From Ursus arctos (taxonomy: Eukaryota > Chordata > Mammalia > Carnivora > Ursidae), in the NCBI RefSeq assembly GCF_023065955.2, contig NW_026623100.1, forward strand, positions 72,854,727 to 72,918,726: a stretch of DNA of 64,000 bases. The letters are read 5' to 3'. The notes under the pieces were generated by a model that worked only from the letters and a program-made list of their open reading frames with translations, made no database searches and was not told where the DNA came from. How positions within the stretch are numbered: the stretch's first letter is position 1; each line of letters begins with the position of its first letter. Below, in pieces: positions 54,611-64,000 of the stretch. Both the position numbers and the translations under genes were made by a program.

Positions 54611-56907
54611 ATAATATGCATTTTAAAGATAAGAATTCCAAGGCATGGGAAGGTTAAACAACTTCCTCAAAATGGCATGCCCAAGTAAGAGAACCACATC
54701 TCAGTAGCCTGTTCTTTGCTCTTCCTTTCAGTTTGCAATCTCTGTGTGTATGGAAATGAAGAAATAGTATTTGCTAAGAGCTTACTTACTACAGTGATGT
54801 ATCTAAATAGACAGCCCCCTTAAGTGACTGAGAAAATAGATTCTTAGTTTAAATTAATCTTTTCAACAGAGATGTGGTGGAGTTTTTAAATGTGACTTGG
54901 GAGCTTCAAAAAGAAGTAGGATGTTCTGGGTAGCATGCATTGAGACAGAAAACAGGTTTTAGAGTGTTAGGAGGGTGGTGGCTGGAGGCCAGCCACAAGC
55001 CTGTGGACTGACATTGATACTGGAATGTGTGTTTTTCACTTGGATAATGACATAAAGCCCTCTTCCCTGCGTGATAAATCGTAAACAGTTTTAATTTAGG
55101 AGCCAGAAATGCTAGTTTTCTTGAGAAATTCTTTCAGAAGGGATAGGGTTGAGTAGCATAACACAGTAAAAGCAATGTTTCTTTAGATTTTACCTGAAGG
55201 TAGGATTTTCCTTCCAATTTGATCTTATCCTTCCTCGGAAGTGACTCTCTGGCACAAGGTTGACATTCAATTCAATTGAATTGGGTCACGAAAATTCCAA
55301 AGTAAGATATCCAGTTAAATTGTAGTATGATGAACTTAAGTAAAACCTCATTCTGCGGACTTTAAATGTGCAAAAGTGATTATGAGACCATACATGAATA
55401 TCAGTGAAACTCTCCGAAGTAGGAATCAGGATTTTGATGTTGCCAATTGTGGGATAAGACATGCAAAAAGTAATTTATGGACGCAAAAGCTAAGTCAGAG
55501 TGCTGGAGTACTCTAGTAGGACCGGTTATCTAGTCACAGTTTTTGATACCTGGTAAATTATTATCATTGCATTTTCTCTGTTAAATTAAGAGATGCGGTT
55601 TCTGACTCCTGACTAGACTTTGTGTGTGTGTCTGTTTAATTATTTTAGAAACATAGCATGGTTATTTTTAGAGGTAAAATTTCTTTGTTTTACATTTGAA
55701 AAATGGACAGTAGGCTCACACTGAAATATTAATGTTTGGTGATGACTTCCCATTGTATATTCAGATTTGTTTTAAAAATGAAAAGGCATAAAATTTTACA
55801 GGAAATAAAATGGCTTCCAAATCCTGAGGTTCAGAAATGGTCTGTATCATTACGAAAAACTAAGTTGGCATCAGACTTTCATAGCGTGAACCAATAGCTT
55901 ATTAATTTCATCCTCTAAAAGAGTGATCACATTTAAGCTAAGCTATATTAGAATTAGTTTATAAAGATAACCATAAATCCACTATTAGATAAGGATTACC
56001 TCATGAAATTCCTTGAAAGATTCAAATTCCTTGATTTGACATTCAAATGCATGCCTGATTTGAGCTTTTCCCACTTTTCTAAGCCCCTTTTCCATTATTA
56101 GTCTCTTCTCTTAGTCCAAAACAGCATGTGGCTGCCTGTCTCCCATCTGGCCTCCCTTCAAAGCATACTTTAAACCGTGCAAGTTTGGGGTTCCAGGAAC
56201 CCTGAAAATATTCTGCAGAGGCTTCCGAAGAATAGGACATTAATTTCCCTACCATTTCCCAGTCAATGAAGAACAAGACTGCTTGTTAGAATGGGGAAAA
56301 CATTTTCAATTCAGAATACCAGTAGTCATAAAATTAAATTAGGAAATAGAGAATTTAGTATAATGATATAAAATACATCAAACTGTCACATCATAAAGTA
56401 AATCTCAAATGGCTCAGCTTTAGGATATTCATCTTGCTCAGCGTGGTCCCCGGCTTGGAAATATCCAGACTTCCCTGAAGATAAAGGAGTGGCATATCCC
56501 AGAGGTTTGGTCATCAACCCAAGACACCATCATACCTATTGTTATTACATATCTTCTTTGCCTTTTTGATATCTCAACCTATTGCTAGACCTATCTTTGC
56601 CCAAAACGAATAGTCATGTTCTAGTGATGTCACTATTTTATTTATTCATTTATTTATTGGTTTGTTTGTTCGTTCCTTTATTTTTCCTCAAGTGCCTGAT
56701 AATGAAGTTAGGAATTTGAGGTCTCCCTTATATGGTGGTAGGAATGTGTTCTTCAGGAAAGCACAGTGTTTCTCCCCAGATCTTTTGATCAATATAGCGA
56801 TGGATTGGCTAAGTGATATGGCTGTGACCTGGTTGCTTGGACTAAAAATGGCATTCTAGGAATTGGATTTTTCCAAAGAGCTAATCTGGCATCTGCTTTC
56901 TATTCAG
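54611..56907. other. Mostly unique intron-like sequence
   Basis: A weak MIR relic may lie at about 54625-54680 ('ggttaaacaacttcctcaaa'). There is a TTTA/TTTG-rich stretch at about 56636-56680. No other exon is supported. It runs up to the acceptor of candidate exon B. Confidence 0.5.
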
Positions 56908-56948
56908 CCTTCTAACTGCAGTGGAGGAAGAAATACTGAATAGCCGAG
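56908..56948 (+). CDS. Candidate internal coding exon B (41 bp, unidentified gene)
   Basis: The acceptor is 'ctgctttctattcag', the donor is 'ccgag|gtaagttttc' (an almost ideal match to the splice consensus). One base completes a codon left by the previous exon, then L-L-T-A-V-E-E-E-I-L-N-S-R follows, and one base carries over. Only this frame is open. Joined to exon A, the split codon becomes GGC (Gly) and the reading continues without a stop. A second AG at 56919-56920 ('aactgcag') would put a stop in the matching phase, which favours the first acceptor. The predicted peptide is a short acidic helix-like segment of an unidentified protein. Very small exons of this kind are often alternatively spliced. 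No third exon is found downstream with confidence. Confidence 0.5.
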
Positions 56949-56999
56949 GTAAGTTTTCTCTTCCTGTCACTGAAAGAACAAAGTCTTCTATGCTGTTGA

Positions 57000-57085
57000 T
57001 TCATTTATTCATAAAAGATATTTATTGGGTATCTACAGAGTGACAGGTCCTCTGTGAAGCAGGAAAGTACAATCACCAGGGCTGA
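57000..57085 (-). repeat. LINE-2 3' end fragment
   Basis: 'cataaaagatatttattggg' / 'tatctacagagtgacaggtc' is the antisense L2 terminus. Confidence 0.65.
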
Positions 57086-57394
57086 ATTTTGAGTTAGTCA
57101 TAAGGCTCTGGATAATTTGTCACATAGTTTTATAAACGACTCCCTTCCTTTACATGGTTAGAGGAAAGTCATACCTACTTCTTCTACTTCCTTGACAGCT
57201 AGTCATTTTGCTTTCTACTCTTTAGAATTAGAGAAGTGTTATTATTTTCCTGAACACACTGTGTTTTTACTTTCACGCCTTGTTCAGTGACAGCTGCTTG
57301 GTTTGTCCTTGTCTGTCTCCTTGTCTGACCAGCTTTTTACTAACGTCTAGTGCAGACTGAAATCTAGTTCTCCTTAAAAGTGTCCTGATTACCC

Positions 57395-57545
57395 CGAATG
57401 TGGTAAGGAGACTTCTTCTGCTCTGCGAGGATATTTTGTACTTAGCACTATCATAACTTTCTCATGTTATTGGAAAATTACTGTTTGTGCTTCCCCCATT
57501 AGACTGAAGTTTCTTGAATCTGCAATATGATCCGGAAACAGATCA
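57395..57545 (+). repeat. LINE-2 3' fragment
   Basis: 'gtacttagcactatcataac' and 'ccattagactgaagtttctt' are sense L2 ('..agcacttatcac..' and '..actagaatgtaagctcc..'). Confidence 0.55.
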
Positions 57546-58699
57546 GAAACTCTTTAAAGTTTTGACCTGAATTAAACTGCAAACAGGCTGTTTCCTCTCT
57601 TGCTCAGAGCAAAAAAACCTCACGTCTTTTTTTTTTTTTTCCGAATATGTGGAGCTAATCCCAGACTTCACGCATGTCCTCTTAAGCATCAGTTCAACCT
57701 CACCCAGGAAAAGTGCATTATATCCTTTGAATACCAGAGTGAAAAGGGACCTCAGGGATCAAATTCAATGCCTTTCATTATTTGGATTTTAAAGTCATCT
57801 TGACACAGCGTATATAAGATCGGGGAGTTTTAAGATAGTTACTGGGTTCAAGATCAAAAATCACCAGGATTTATCAAATACAGTCACTGACCCATAGAAG
57901 TATATATTTTTAAATAACTTATTTTATTGAAGGGAATAGAAATATTACACTGGGGAAATTTCTTATGCACTCAGAGTTTTTTTGGTATTGTCCTGTAACC
58001 CACGTTATATCACAAGGTCAAAATAAATTTGTCAGACACTAAACTCCTTGCAGTGTCTCCCAGTGATTTCTGAAGCATTCCACGTGGTGCTTTCCCTATG
58101 CTCAGGACTCTATCCTGTCTCTTCAGCTTTCTCTTTAAGCTGCCGTGCAGCTGCCACTGCTGGGTGCTGCTGTTACCACTGTCCTGAGACAGGAAACCCT
58201 GCTCTCCCTGTAGCTTTCCCTAGCCTGTCACAGAGTTGACATGCAAAAATGAAATATTACTGATGTAGTCAATAAGCCCTCTGAAGTAAAAAAAAAAACA
58301 AACAGATGGGCTAGTCCAGGCTACCTTTGCTCTTGGTGAAGCATTAGAGATTGTGTTCAGACCATCTTTTTTTTCTTTATCATGCATTTTAGTACTCACC
58401 TAACACACTCCTAACAGGTCTCATTCCAGAAGCTTCAGAATGTGGCTCCTGTTATTCCCAATTAATCTTTTTATCATTGTTGCAAAATCAAATTAATGAC
58501 CTCCTTCCAGGTATGGTTATAAATAAGTATCTTGACCTTGTGGACCATACCTGAGTACTGGCCAGAATTCTGGTGTTCGGATCGACATTTTTTTTTTCTT
58601 CTTGGTACAAGGCTACATTAGCCTGGTTTATTTTTGTCAGTGTGCGTGTGGTGCACAGTACAAGGCGTGGATAAGATGTGAGTGAATTTCTGGAAACTA
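57546..58699. other. Unique sequence
   Basis: No repeat is assigned. T- and A-runs lie at about 57627-57641, 58287-58299 and 58588-58597. The short frames here have no splice support. Confidence 0.5.
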
Positions 58700-59060
58700 A
58701 TAATCAATTGAGACCTACCTAGGACAATATTTAATATTGTGTAAATAAGATATGATAGGTTAGAGGAAAGAGAATGGGAAGTTAGTTTGGATGCATGGTA
58801 TGGGATAGGTAAGTACTTGAGCAAGGTCTTAAGGGATGTGTTTGAAGAAGGAAAGACTTACGCAGAATTCCATGGGCTGAAGAGTTCGGAGCATATTTGG
58901 AGAATGTCAAATAGACTGATATGGCTGAATTTATGGAAGGAGAGCTGGGGAGAGGATAGTGTGGCAAGAGATGAAGCTAGAAGTTCATCTGGGGACACCC
59001 TAAATGTGGAGAGTTTTGAATTTTAGGATTAGGAGTAAGCGCCAGTTTGATTGCTTTAAA
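58700..59060 (-). repeat. LINE-2 internal fragment
   Basis: 'acttgagcaaggtcttaagg', 'atgtgtttgaagaaggaaag' and 'atttatggaaggagagctgg', followed by 'ggatagtgtggcaagagatg', keep antisense L2 order. It is strongly diverged. Confidence 0.55.
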
Positions 59061-59817
59061 TAAAATCGAGGTGTGTATCAGCGAGAGCAGTGACGCCTTA
59101 GCAATGGTTGGCACTTGTCAGAAAGCCTTTCTGGGACTTTTCCCTTCCCGGGGCTCTTAGAGATTTGGAGCACAATGATGCTTGTTGGGTAATTTTCAAG
59201 GAAGCAATGACTGTGCTTGACAACTTGGAACAACAGAGGATCTGAGGTGGTAAGAGTGAGGTGAACCAAACCCCAAGGCAATGGAGAATTGATGGCTATG
59301 AGTAACTCCAGCCCCAAGCTGCAGATCACTCCCGTGGTGCTGCATTGATTCCAGCCCTGGCTTCTGATGGCTGCAGCCAGCAAAACAAATGCCTCACTCT
59401 TGAGTGTTTAAGGCTCTATAGATTTTCCTCAAGTAGAGCTAGAGCTCTTTTTGCTTCCCGTACTTCTGTGTATTGCTCATTTGGGAGTTCCATTAAGTCA
59501 CGATCTGTTTAGAAACTTTTCTGTCCTATCTTCCAGGACACGATGTGGTATTCAAGGACAGAGGCCTTGGCTTAGGTGTCCTGGTATGTTCTATGCTATT
59601 AAGCCTATGCTTAGTTGGACAATCCTTGATGAACTGAATTATATGTCAACATAAGTTGTGGTTATTATCGAAGCATTATTGCTATGATATTGAAAGATAT
59701 TTTTAAATGAAATAGAATCATCCTAGTCCCACTTTTGTAACACAATAATGGTTTCACTTTTCCAAGTTCTCTTGTAGATTTTGGTCTTTTTTGTATCTAT
59801 CTTGACAAGGTTGCAGT
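59061..59817. other. Unique sequence; weak possible exon at 59537-59575
   Basis: A good acceptor, 'tctgtcctatcttccag', ends at 59536. The phase left by exon B stays open beyond it (G-H-D-V-V-F-K-D-R-G-L-G-L-G...), reaching a stop at about 59634-59636. The only nearby donor-like GT ('ttaggtgtcctg') is weak and no poly(A) signal follows closely. I record it as a lead rather than an exon. Confidence 0.25.
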
Positions 59818-59900
59818 CCATTCATTCATTTATCTAGCAAATGTTCACTGAATACTTGTTAAATACAAAGCAGTGTTGATGAGATACACATCAGATACTA
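59818..59900 (-). repeat. LINE-2 3' end fragment
   Basis: 'cattcattcatttatctagc' / 'aaatgttcactgaatacttg' is the antisense L2 terminus. Confidence 0.7.
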
Positions 59901-61214
59901 TATAAGTTATAGAAAGTTATATATAAGTTAGTAGAAATCCATAATTTTGAGGGGTTTATCCTTTTGATGTTATATCAGAAGATTTTGCATATTACAATTT
60001 TCCTAATAATTTTTCAAGGAGACGCATGTGGTACCTTCCTTTGCTCACAAGCCAGACGTGGTGTTACGGAGAGCTAGAGACAGTGCACTCACATCATGTT
60101 CTCACGAAGCTTGAATTTACAACCAACCTAATCAGCTCAAAGAGGTCAGGCAGGTCAGGCCCATGGAGGGTGGCGATGATGGCTGGCAGTCATCTTGTAT
60201 AATCTATAGTGCTTAATAAAGACATTTTCTAGTGCAAGAAAATGTTCATGACCCAAGATTTACATAAAAGCTAAGTTTACACTTCATGATTAGTGCCCAC
60301 ATCTTGGAATTATCAGAATCTAAGAAAATAGGTCATAGAGGATTTTATCTATGTGGAAATGAAAGCAAACTCAACCCTTTATCCTACCTAGCCCTTCTGC
60401 CAAGTAATCACTGTCATTGAATAAAAACGTTTCTACCTAAGTGGGTGCTCTTCCTCGCATCTTGGAGTATCTGGGTTACCCCAAAACAGTTGAGCAGGAT
60501 GAAACTGGAGAATGCTGTCATAGTGTTGCTGCTAATCCCTGCCTTTGGATACTAGTGACCTACATGGGCATCTAAAGAGGAAACATCCAAAGCTTGTTAA
60601 CCGAAGCTCAGCTTTCTTTTGTTTGTGAAAATGCTGATATTCCTCCCTGGTTAGCGTGCAGCCCGCATGGTCTTAGACAGGCGTGATTAAACAGTAATGC
60701 CCGGGGCGGTCATATTTCTAGCAACTGTCATGTCAACTGTCCAAATTAAGAATTACTTTCCTTTTGGACCCTGACAGGATTTGGCTATCCTAACAAAAAG
60801 GGAAGTAAGGCTTTTTTTAATATCCGAAGAGTGCAGAGTATGACCATGGTATGGAGTACATAGCTGGCAAGAGGAGGCCTAGCACTCAGGCAAGGAGGTG
60901 GGGGCCCGAGGAGGGGGAAGGTCCCTCAGCCATTCCTATAGTGAGCAGCGAAAGAAATCAGGTGGTTGAAGTAGACCTTCAACAGCCTAAGAAATTTTGT
61001 TTGGCTTTATTTTTCATAGATTGTATACAAAAGATTAAGCATTCATTTCGATTTTCAAAATATAAAATGGAATATGAACACATTTTTATAAAATAGACCA
61101 GAGTTTGTCCAGATATTTTTATGCAAGCCCCTAAAAAGTCTATGTTGATGCATTTAAATCTTTAAGCATGCTTGTTAGATTCCTAGTGATGAAGAATCTG
61201 ATACAAAGCCCATT
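59901..61214. other. Unique sequence; candidate conserved non-coding segment at 60560-60800
   Basis: No repeat is recognised. The piece at 60640-60730 ('ggttagcgtgcagcccgcat', 'caggcgtgattaaacagtaa', 'tgcccggggcggtcatattt') is richer in CpG and less repetitive than its surroundings, the look of a regulatory element. This is inference only. Confidence 0.35.
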
Positions 61215-61231
61215 AAATGCCCATTTTTGTT

Positions 61232-61472
61232 TTCCCTCATCAGAGACGGAGAAAAACCATGAGAGACTCTTAACTATAGGAAAAAAACAGGGCTGCTGGA
61301 GGGGAGGTGGGTGGAGGAATGGGGTAATTGGGTGATGGGCATTAATAAGGGCACATGATATGATGAACACTAGGTGTTATACCCAACTGATGAATTATTG
61401 AACGCTTCATTTGAAACTAATGATGTACTCTATGTTGGCTAATTGAATTTAAATTTAAAAAATGTCCATTTT
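61232..61472 (+). mobile_element. 5'-truncated carnivore L1 3' UTR
   Basis: 'cagagacggagaaaaaccat', 'gagagactcttaactatagg', 'ggtaattgggtgatgggcat', 'tgatgaacactaggtgttat' and 'catttgaaactaatgatgta', ending 'ttggctaattgaatttaaat'. The target duplication 'aaatgcccatttttgtt' (61215-61231) pairs with 'aaatgtccatttttgtt' (61670-61686), the far copy lying beyond a SINE that inserted later into the L1 tail/TSD junction. Confidence 0.95.
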
Positions 61473-61666
61473 GGGGCACCTGGGTGGCACAGCGGTTAAG
61501 CGTCTGCCTTCGGCTCAGGGCGTGATCCCGACGGCGTTATGGGATCGAGCCCCACATCAGGCTCCTCTGCTATGAGCCTGCTTCTTCCTCTCCCACTCCC
61601 CCTGCTTGTGTTCCCTCTCTCGCTGGCTGTCTCTATCTCTGTCGAATAAATAAATAAAATCTTTAA
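61473..61666 (+). mobile_element. Young bear-type CAN-SINE nested at the L1 tail
   Basis: 'ggggcacctgggtggcacag', 'cggttaagcgtctgccttcg', 'gctcagggcgtgatcccgac', 'gatcgagccccacatcaggc' and 'gctggctgtctctatctctg', with a TAAA/A tail. A perfect 16-bp duplication, 'aaaaaatgtccatttt', is at 61457-61472 and 61667-61682. Confidence 0.98.
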
Positions 61667-61686
61667 AAAAAATGTCCATTTTTGTT

Positions 61687-62349
61687 ACATTACTTAGTGA
61701 ACTATATATATTCTCATTCCAGAGGGTGCATTCAATTCTATTGTGACGATTTTATTTGTCATATACTTTTCTAGGTTAGGGAATTCCCTCCAGGTGTCAT
61801 TATAGCTAGATTGCTAGCTAGCTAGACTTAGATACAGATGGATATATAGACAGTTATGGCAATGAACTTGATCAGACTCTCAGACTCTAGATTCCTATAC
61901 TAAAAGTTAGTAACAGCAGGTGAGTAGGTCCCATTACAAGAAAGCGTTTTAACTAATCTTATTTTTTGCCCATATGTTCAGAGTACTAAAAATGATTTAT
62001 GTTTGTCTAAGCCCTTCAATTGCACATTTTCTTTTTTCTCATAGTATGGCGTAAACTCCTGTGTTTCCCAAAACTTGACAGTGTTTCTTTTTGGCCAATT
62101 TGAGTGGCGGTTGAATCTAAGTGTTTCAATGGGTATGTGCTGAGGAAAGCTCAGCATATTTAGATGTATTAGAGTATTTTCTTATGGTGAACAGCATTAG
62201 TTTCCGAATGGCTGGGTATTATAAAATTAGTTTAATCTGATTAAAAATTATGCATGCATTGTAGAATATCCTGAAAATACAGAAAAGATTAAAGAATTCT
62301 CTCCTGCTTCACCACTATGTGGGTGATTTTTTCAAGTACTATTTTTATT
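61687..62349. other. Unique sequence
   Basis: A TAGC/TAGA-rich stretch lies near 61803-61850. Nothing else is recognised. Confidence 0.5.
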
Positions 62350-62890
62350 CTCTTATCCAACAAATACTTGGCTTATACCTAAAGTGGATCAGAGTCTGTG
62401 AAGAAAACTGATATGCTAAGAAGGAAGGAAAGACAGTCCCGGCCTTCAAGATTTAATTGAGCAAGGAGATAGCCAAGTACTCAGATAATTACCTGAGGCA
62501 GTGCTGTTGGTGCCATAAGCTTAGAGCGGGAGAATCATGAGGCTGAAGAGTGGCAGATGGGTAGGAATGGATCAATCATAGAAACACCGAACGCCACGGA
62601 GGGTCAGGGAACCAAAACACCTTTCACTGAGAGTTCTGGGTAAGTTTCATAAAGGAGAAGGCATTCGTATGAACTTGAAAGTCTAGGTAGTATTTCAGTG
62701 GGTGAAGACGTGAGAAAAGAAATTCTAGGTAGAGGGAATATCCTGAGCAGAGTCATAGAGGCAGAAGCATGCTCAGAGTAGAGAGAGGGAAATAAGCAGG
62801 AAAGGTAGGGGAGGACCAGATCACACCATTATATGGATATTGAATTGTTTTTAAATGTAGGAGCAATCATCAAAGTGTTTTTGGTTATAT
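62350..62890 (-). repeat. LINE-2, long fragment
   Basis: 'cttatccaacaaatacttgg', 'gacagtcccggccttcaaga', 'gttctgggtaagtttcataa', 'aaggagaaggcattcgtatg', 'gaaattctaggtagagggaa', 'tatcctgagcagagtcatag' and 'aggcagaagcatgctcagag' follow antisense L2 order closely. Confidence 0.8.
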
Positions 62891-64000
62891 GGTTACATGC
62901 AGGCTGGGAAGATTTATCTTCATTCGTACATTGCATGGATTAATTCTGACAGTTCAAGATATTTGACTTTTGCTGCAGTAGGTTCTTCGCAACAGTGGAG
63001 AAAGAAATCAAATTGCAAATGATGATAACTTTACTGTACTTAAATGCTATTAAATAATTTCTAATATTTATATATTTTATATATTTAAATTTGTATGCTA
63101 GTATTATTCCAGTATACTTATGTCTGGGTCAGAATCTAGACTTAAATACAGGTGTCTTAGTGAATTTTTACTTTGTTGGGATTACAATGGAGACTTTTAA
63201 TAATGTGCTTTCATGCCACATGTAGATAGTGGCTTTTTTTTTTTTTTACAGAATTTTATATCAATAATAAAGAGCCATGTGATCAATTATAAAACATGTA
63301 ATCAATCTTCTATGTAAGTTATCCAGTGGTAATCCACAAGGGGATTGTGATTATATTTTGAGGCAATATTCACTTTGCAAAAACCAATTCTTTTCCTAAT
63401 TATCATGGCTTTACTATAATATGGGTGTGCTCTTTCAGTATCTCTTTTCCATTTTAATTTTCGTGTTTTTATTTTTACACATATCACATAACTCTTGAAA
63501 TTAGCATTTCTGTGAGTGAACATTTCTAATTGATTTGTGTTGATGAAGGACCTTTTTCTAATGCTAATTCACATACCTCTCTGAGTAAATGAAATTTGTG
63601 GTTGTAGTTCCAAATGGAAGTAAGTGCACGTTTGTTCAATGGATATATGAATGATTGAGCTTTGAGAAAACACTTACAAATTCATTTGTTTATGCCTGGG
63701 CATCTGCTTTAGGTAGAGAGACATAGTTAACAAGTGAAGTTACTCACTGTCATTGTAAAAAATATTTTCTAATGAAACTGAAATCATTAGGCCTGTGAAA
63801 TGACTTATTTTCCTATGGGTAAGGTCACAAGGCTGGTGGAAGACATACACATGAGATCATATCATAAATTCAGCTTCAGGTGTCTTTACCAAGTATCCAT
63901 GGCTTGCATGAGGATCTCTATCAGAATCCTAGTTAAAGTACTAACCCCACAGTTTGACCCATGTACCCCAGTTATCATGTCACCATATGTTGACAATTGA
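62891..64000. other. Unique AT-rich sequence to window end
   Basis: A T-run lies at about 63234-63247. The frame from 63800 to the end (66 codons) is open at the window edge but has no splice or start evidence. Confidence 0.5.

Noticed and set aside
58787..59026. Gene-like frame with donor-like 'ataggtaagt' near 58806
   Set aside because: The surrounding sequence follows L2 order; the GTAAG lies inside the repeat with no upstream exon.
1..64000. CRISPR array, operon, toxin-antitoxin or phage-like system
   Set aside because: No regularly spaced direct repeats, no tightly packed genes, and SINE/L1/MIR/L2 content shows mammalian nuclear DNA.

Overview
This is a stretch of mammalian nuclear DNA that looks like a long intron or an intron-rich gene interior. 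It is AT-rich, shows no CpG island, and has no long open reading frame that reads like a host protein. Most of it is interspersed repeats of very different ages. The best lineage marker is the tRNA-derived carnivore SINE (CAN-SINE). At least six copies belong to a young subtype with a 'gtggcacagcggttaagcg' head and a 'gctggctgtctctatctctgtc' stretch before the AATAAA-type tail. I associate that subtype with bears, including the giant panda, so the source is almost certainly Carnivora and probably Ursidae. The family-level call rests on recall of the SINE subtype and was not searched.

Layout. 1-8 kb: old LINE-2 and LINE-1 pieces, an L1 with a 5' inversion at about 4.2-4.7 kb, a (TTCC)n array, and an L2 interrupted by a MaLR LTR. 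8-21 kb: low repeat density, with one SINE, MIR and L2 remnants, a three-copy 35-bp minisatellite at 12.07 kb and a probable retroviral LTR at 13.4 kb. 21-34 kb: a dense block of ancient minus-strand L1 fragments that received several young SINEs, most with clear target-site duplications (TSDs). 34-41 kb: MIR, L2 and SINEs. 41-57 kb: MaLR LTRs, further minus-strand L1s (including a segment of about 2.7 kb at 51.9-54.6 kb carrying two inverted SINEs) and short tandem repeats. 57-64 kb: L2 remnants, a unique segment at about 60.6 kb and a nested L1/SINE insertion at 61.2-61.7 kb.

Genes. The only host coding sequence I can argue for is a pair of small candidate exons on the plus strand, at 41618-41681 and 56908-56948. 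Each has a good acceptor, a GTAAG donor and only one open frame, and their phases match, so splicing them gives one continuous reading frame. I do not recognise the protein. L1 and MaLR copies lie mostly on the minus strand, which independently fits plus-strand transcription. I found no rRNA, tRNA or snRNA gene, no CRISPR array and no operon-like structure, and nothing that supports a new multi-gene system.
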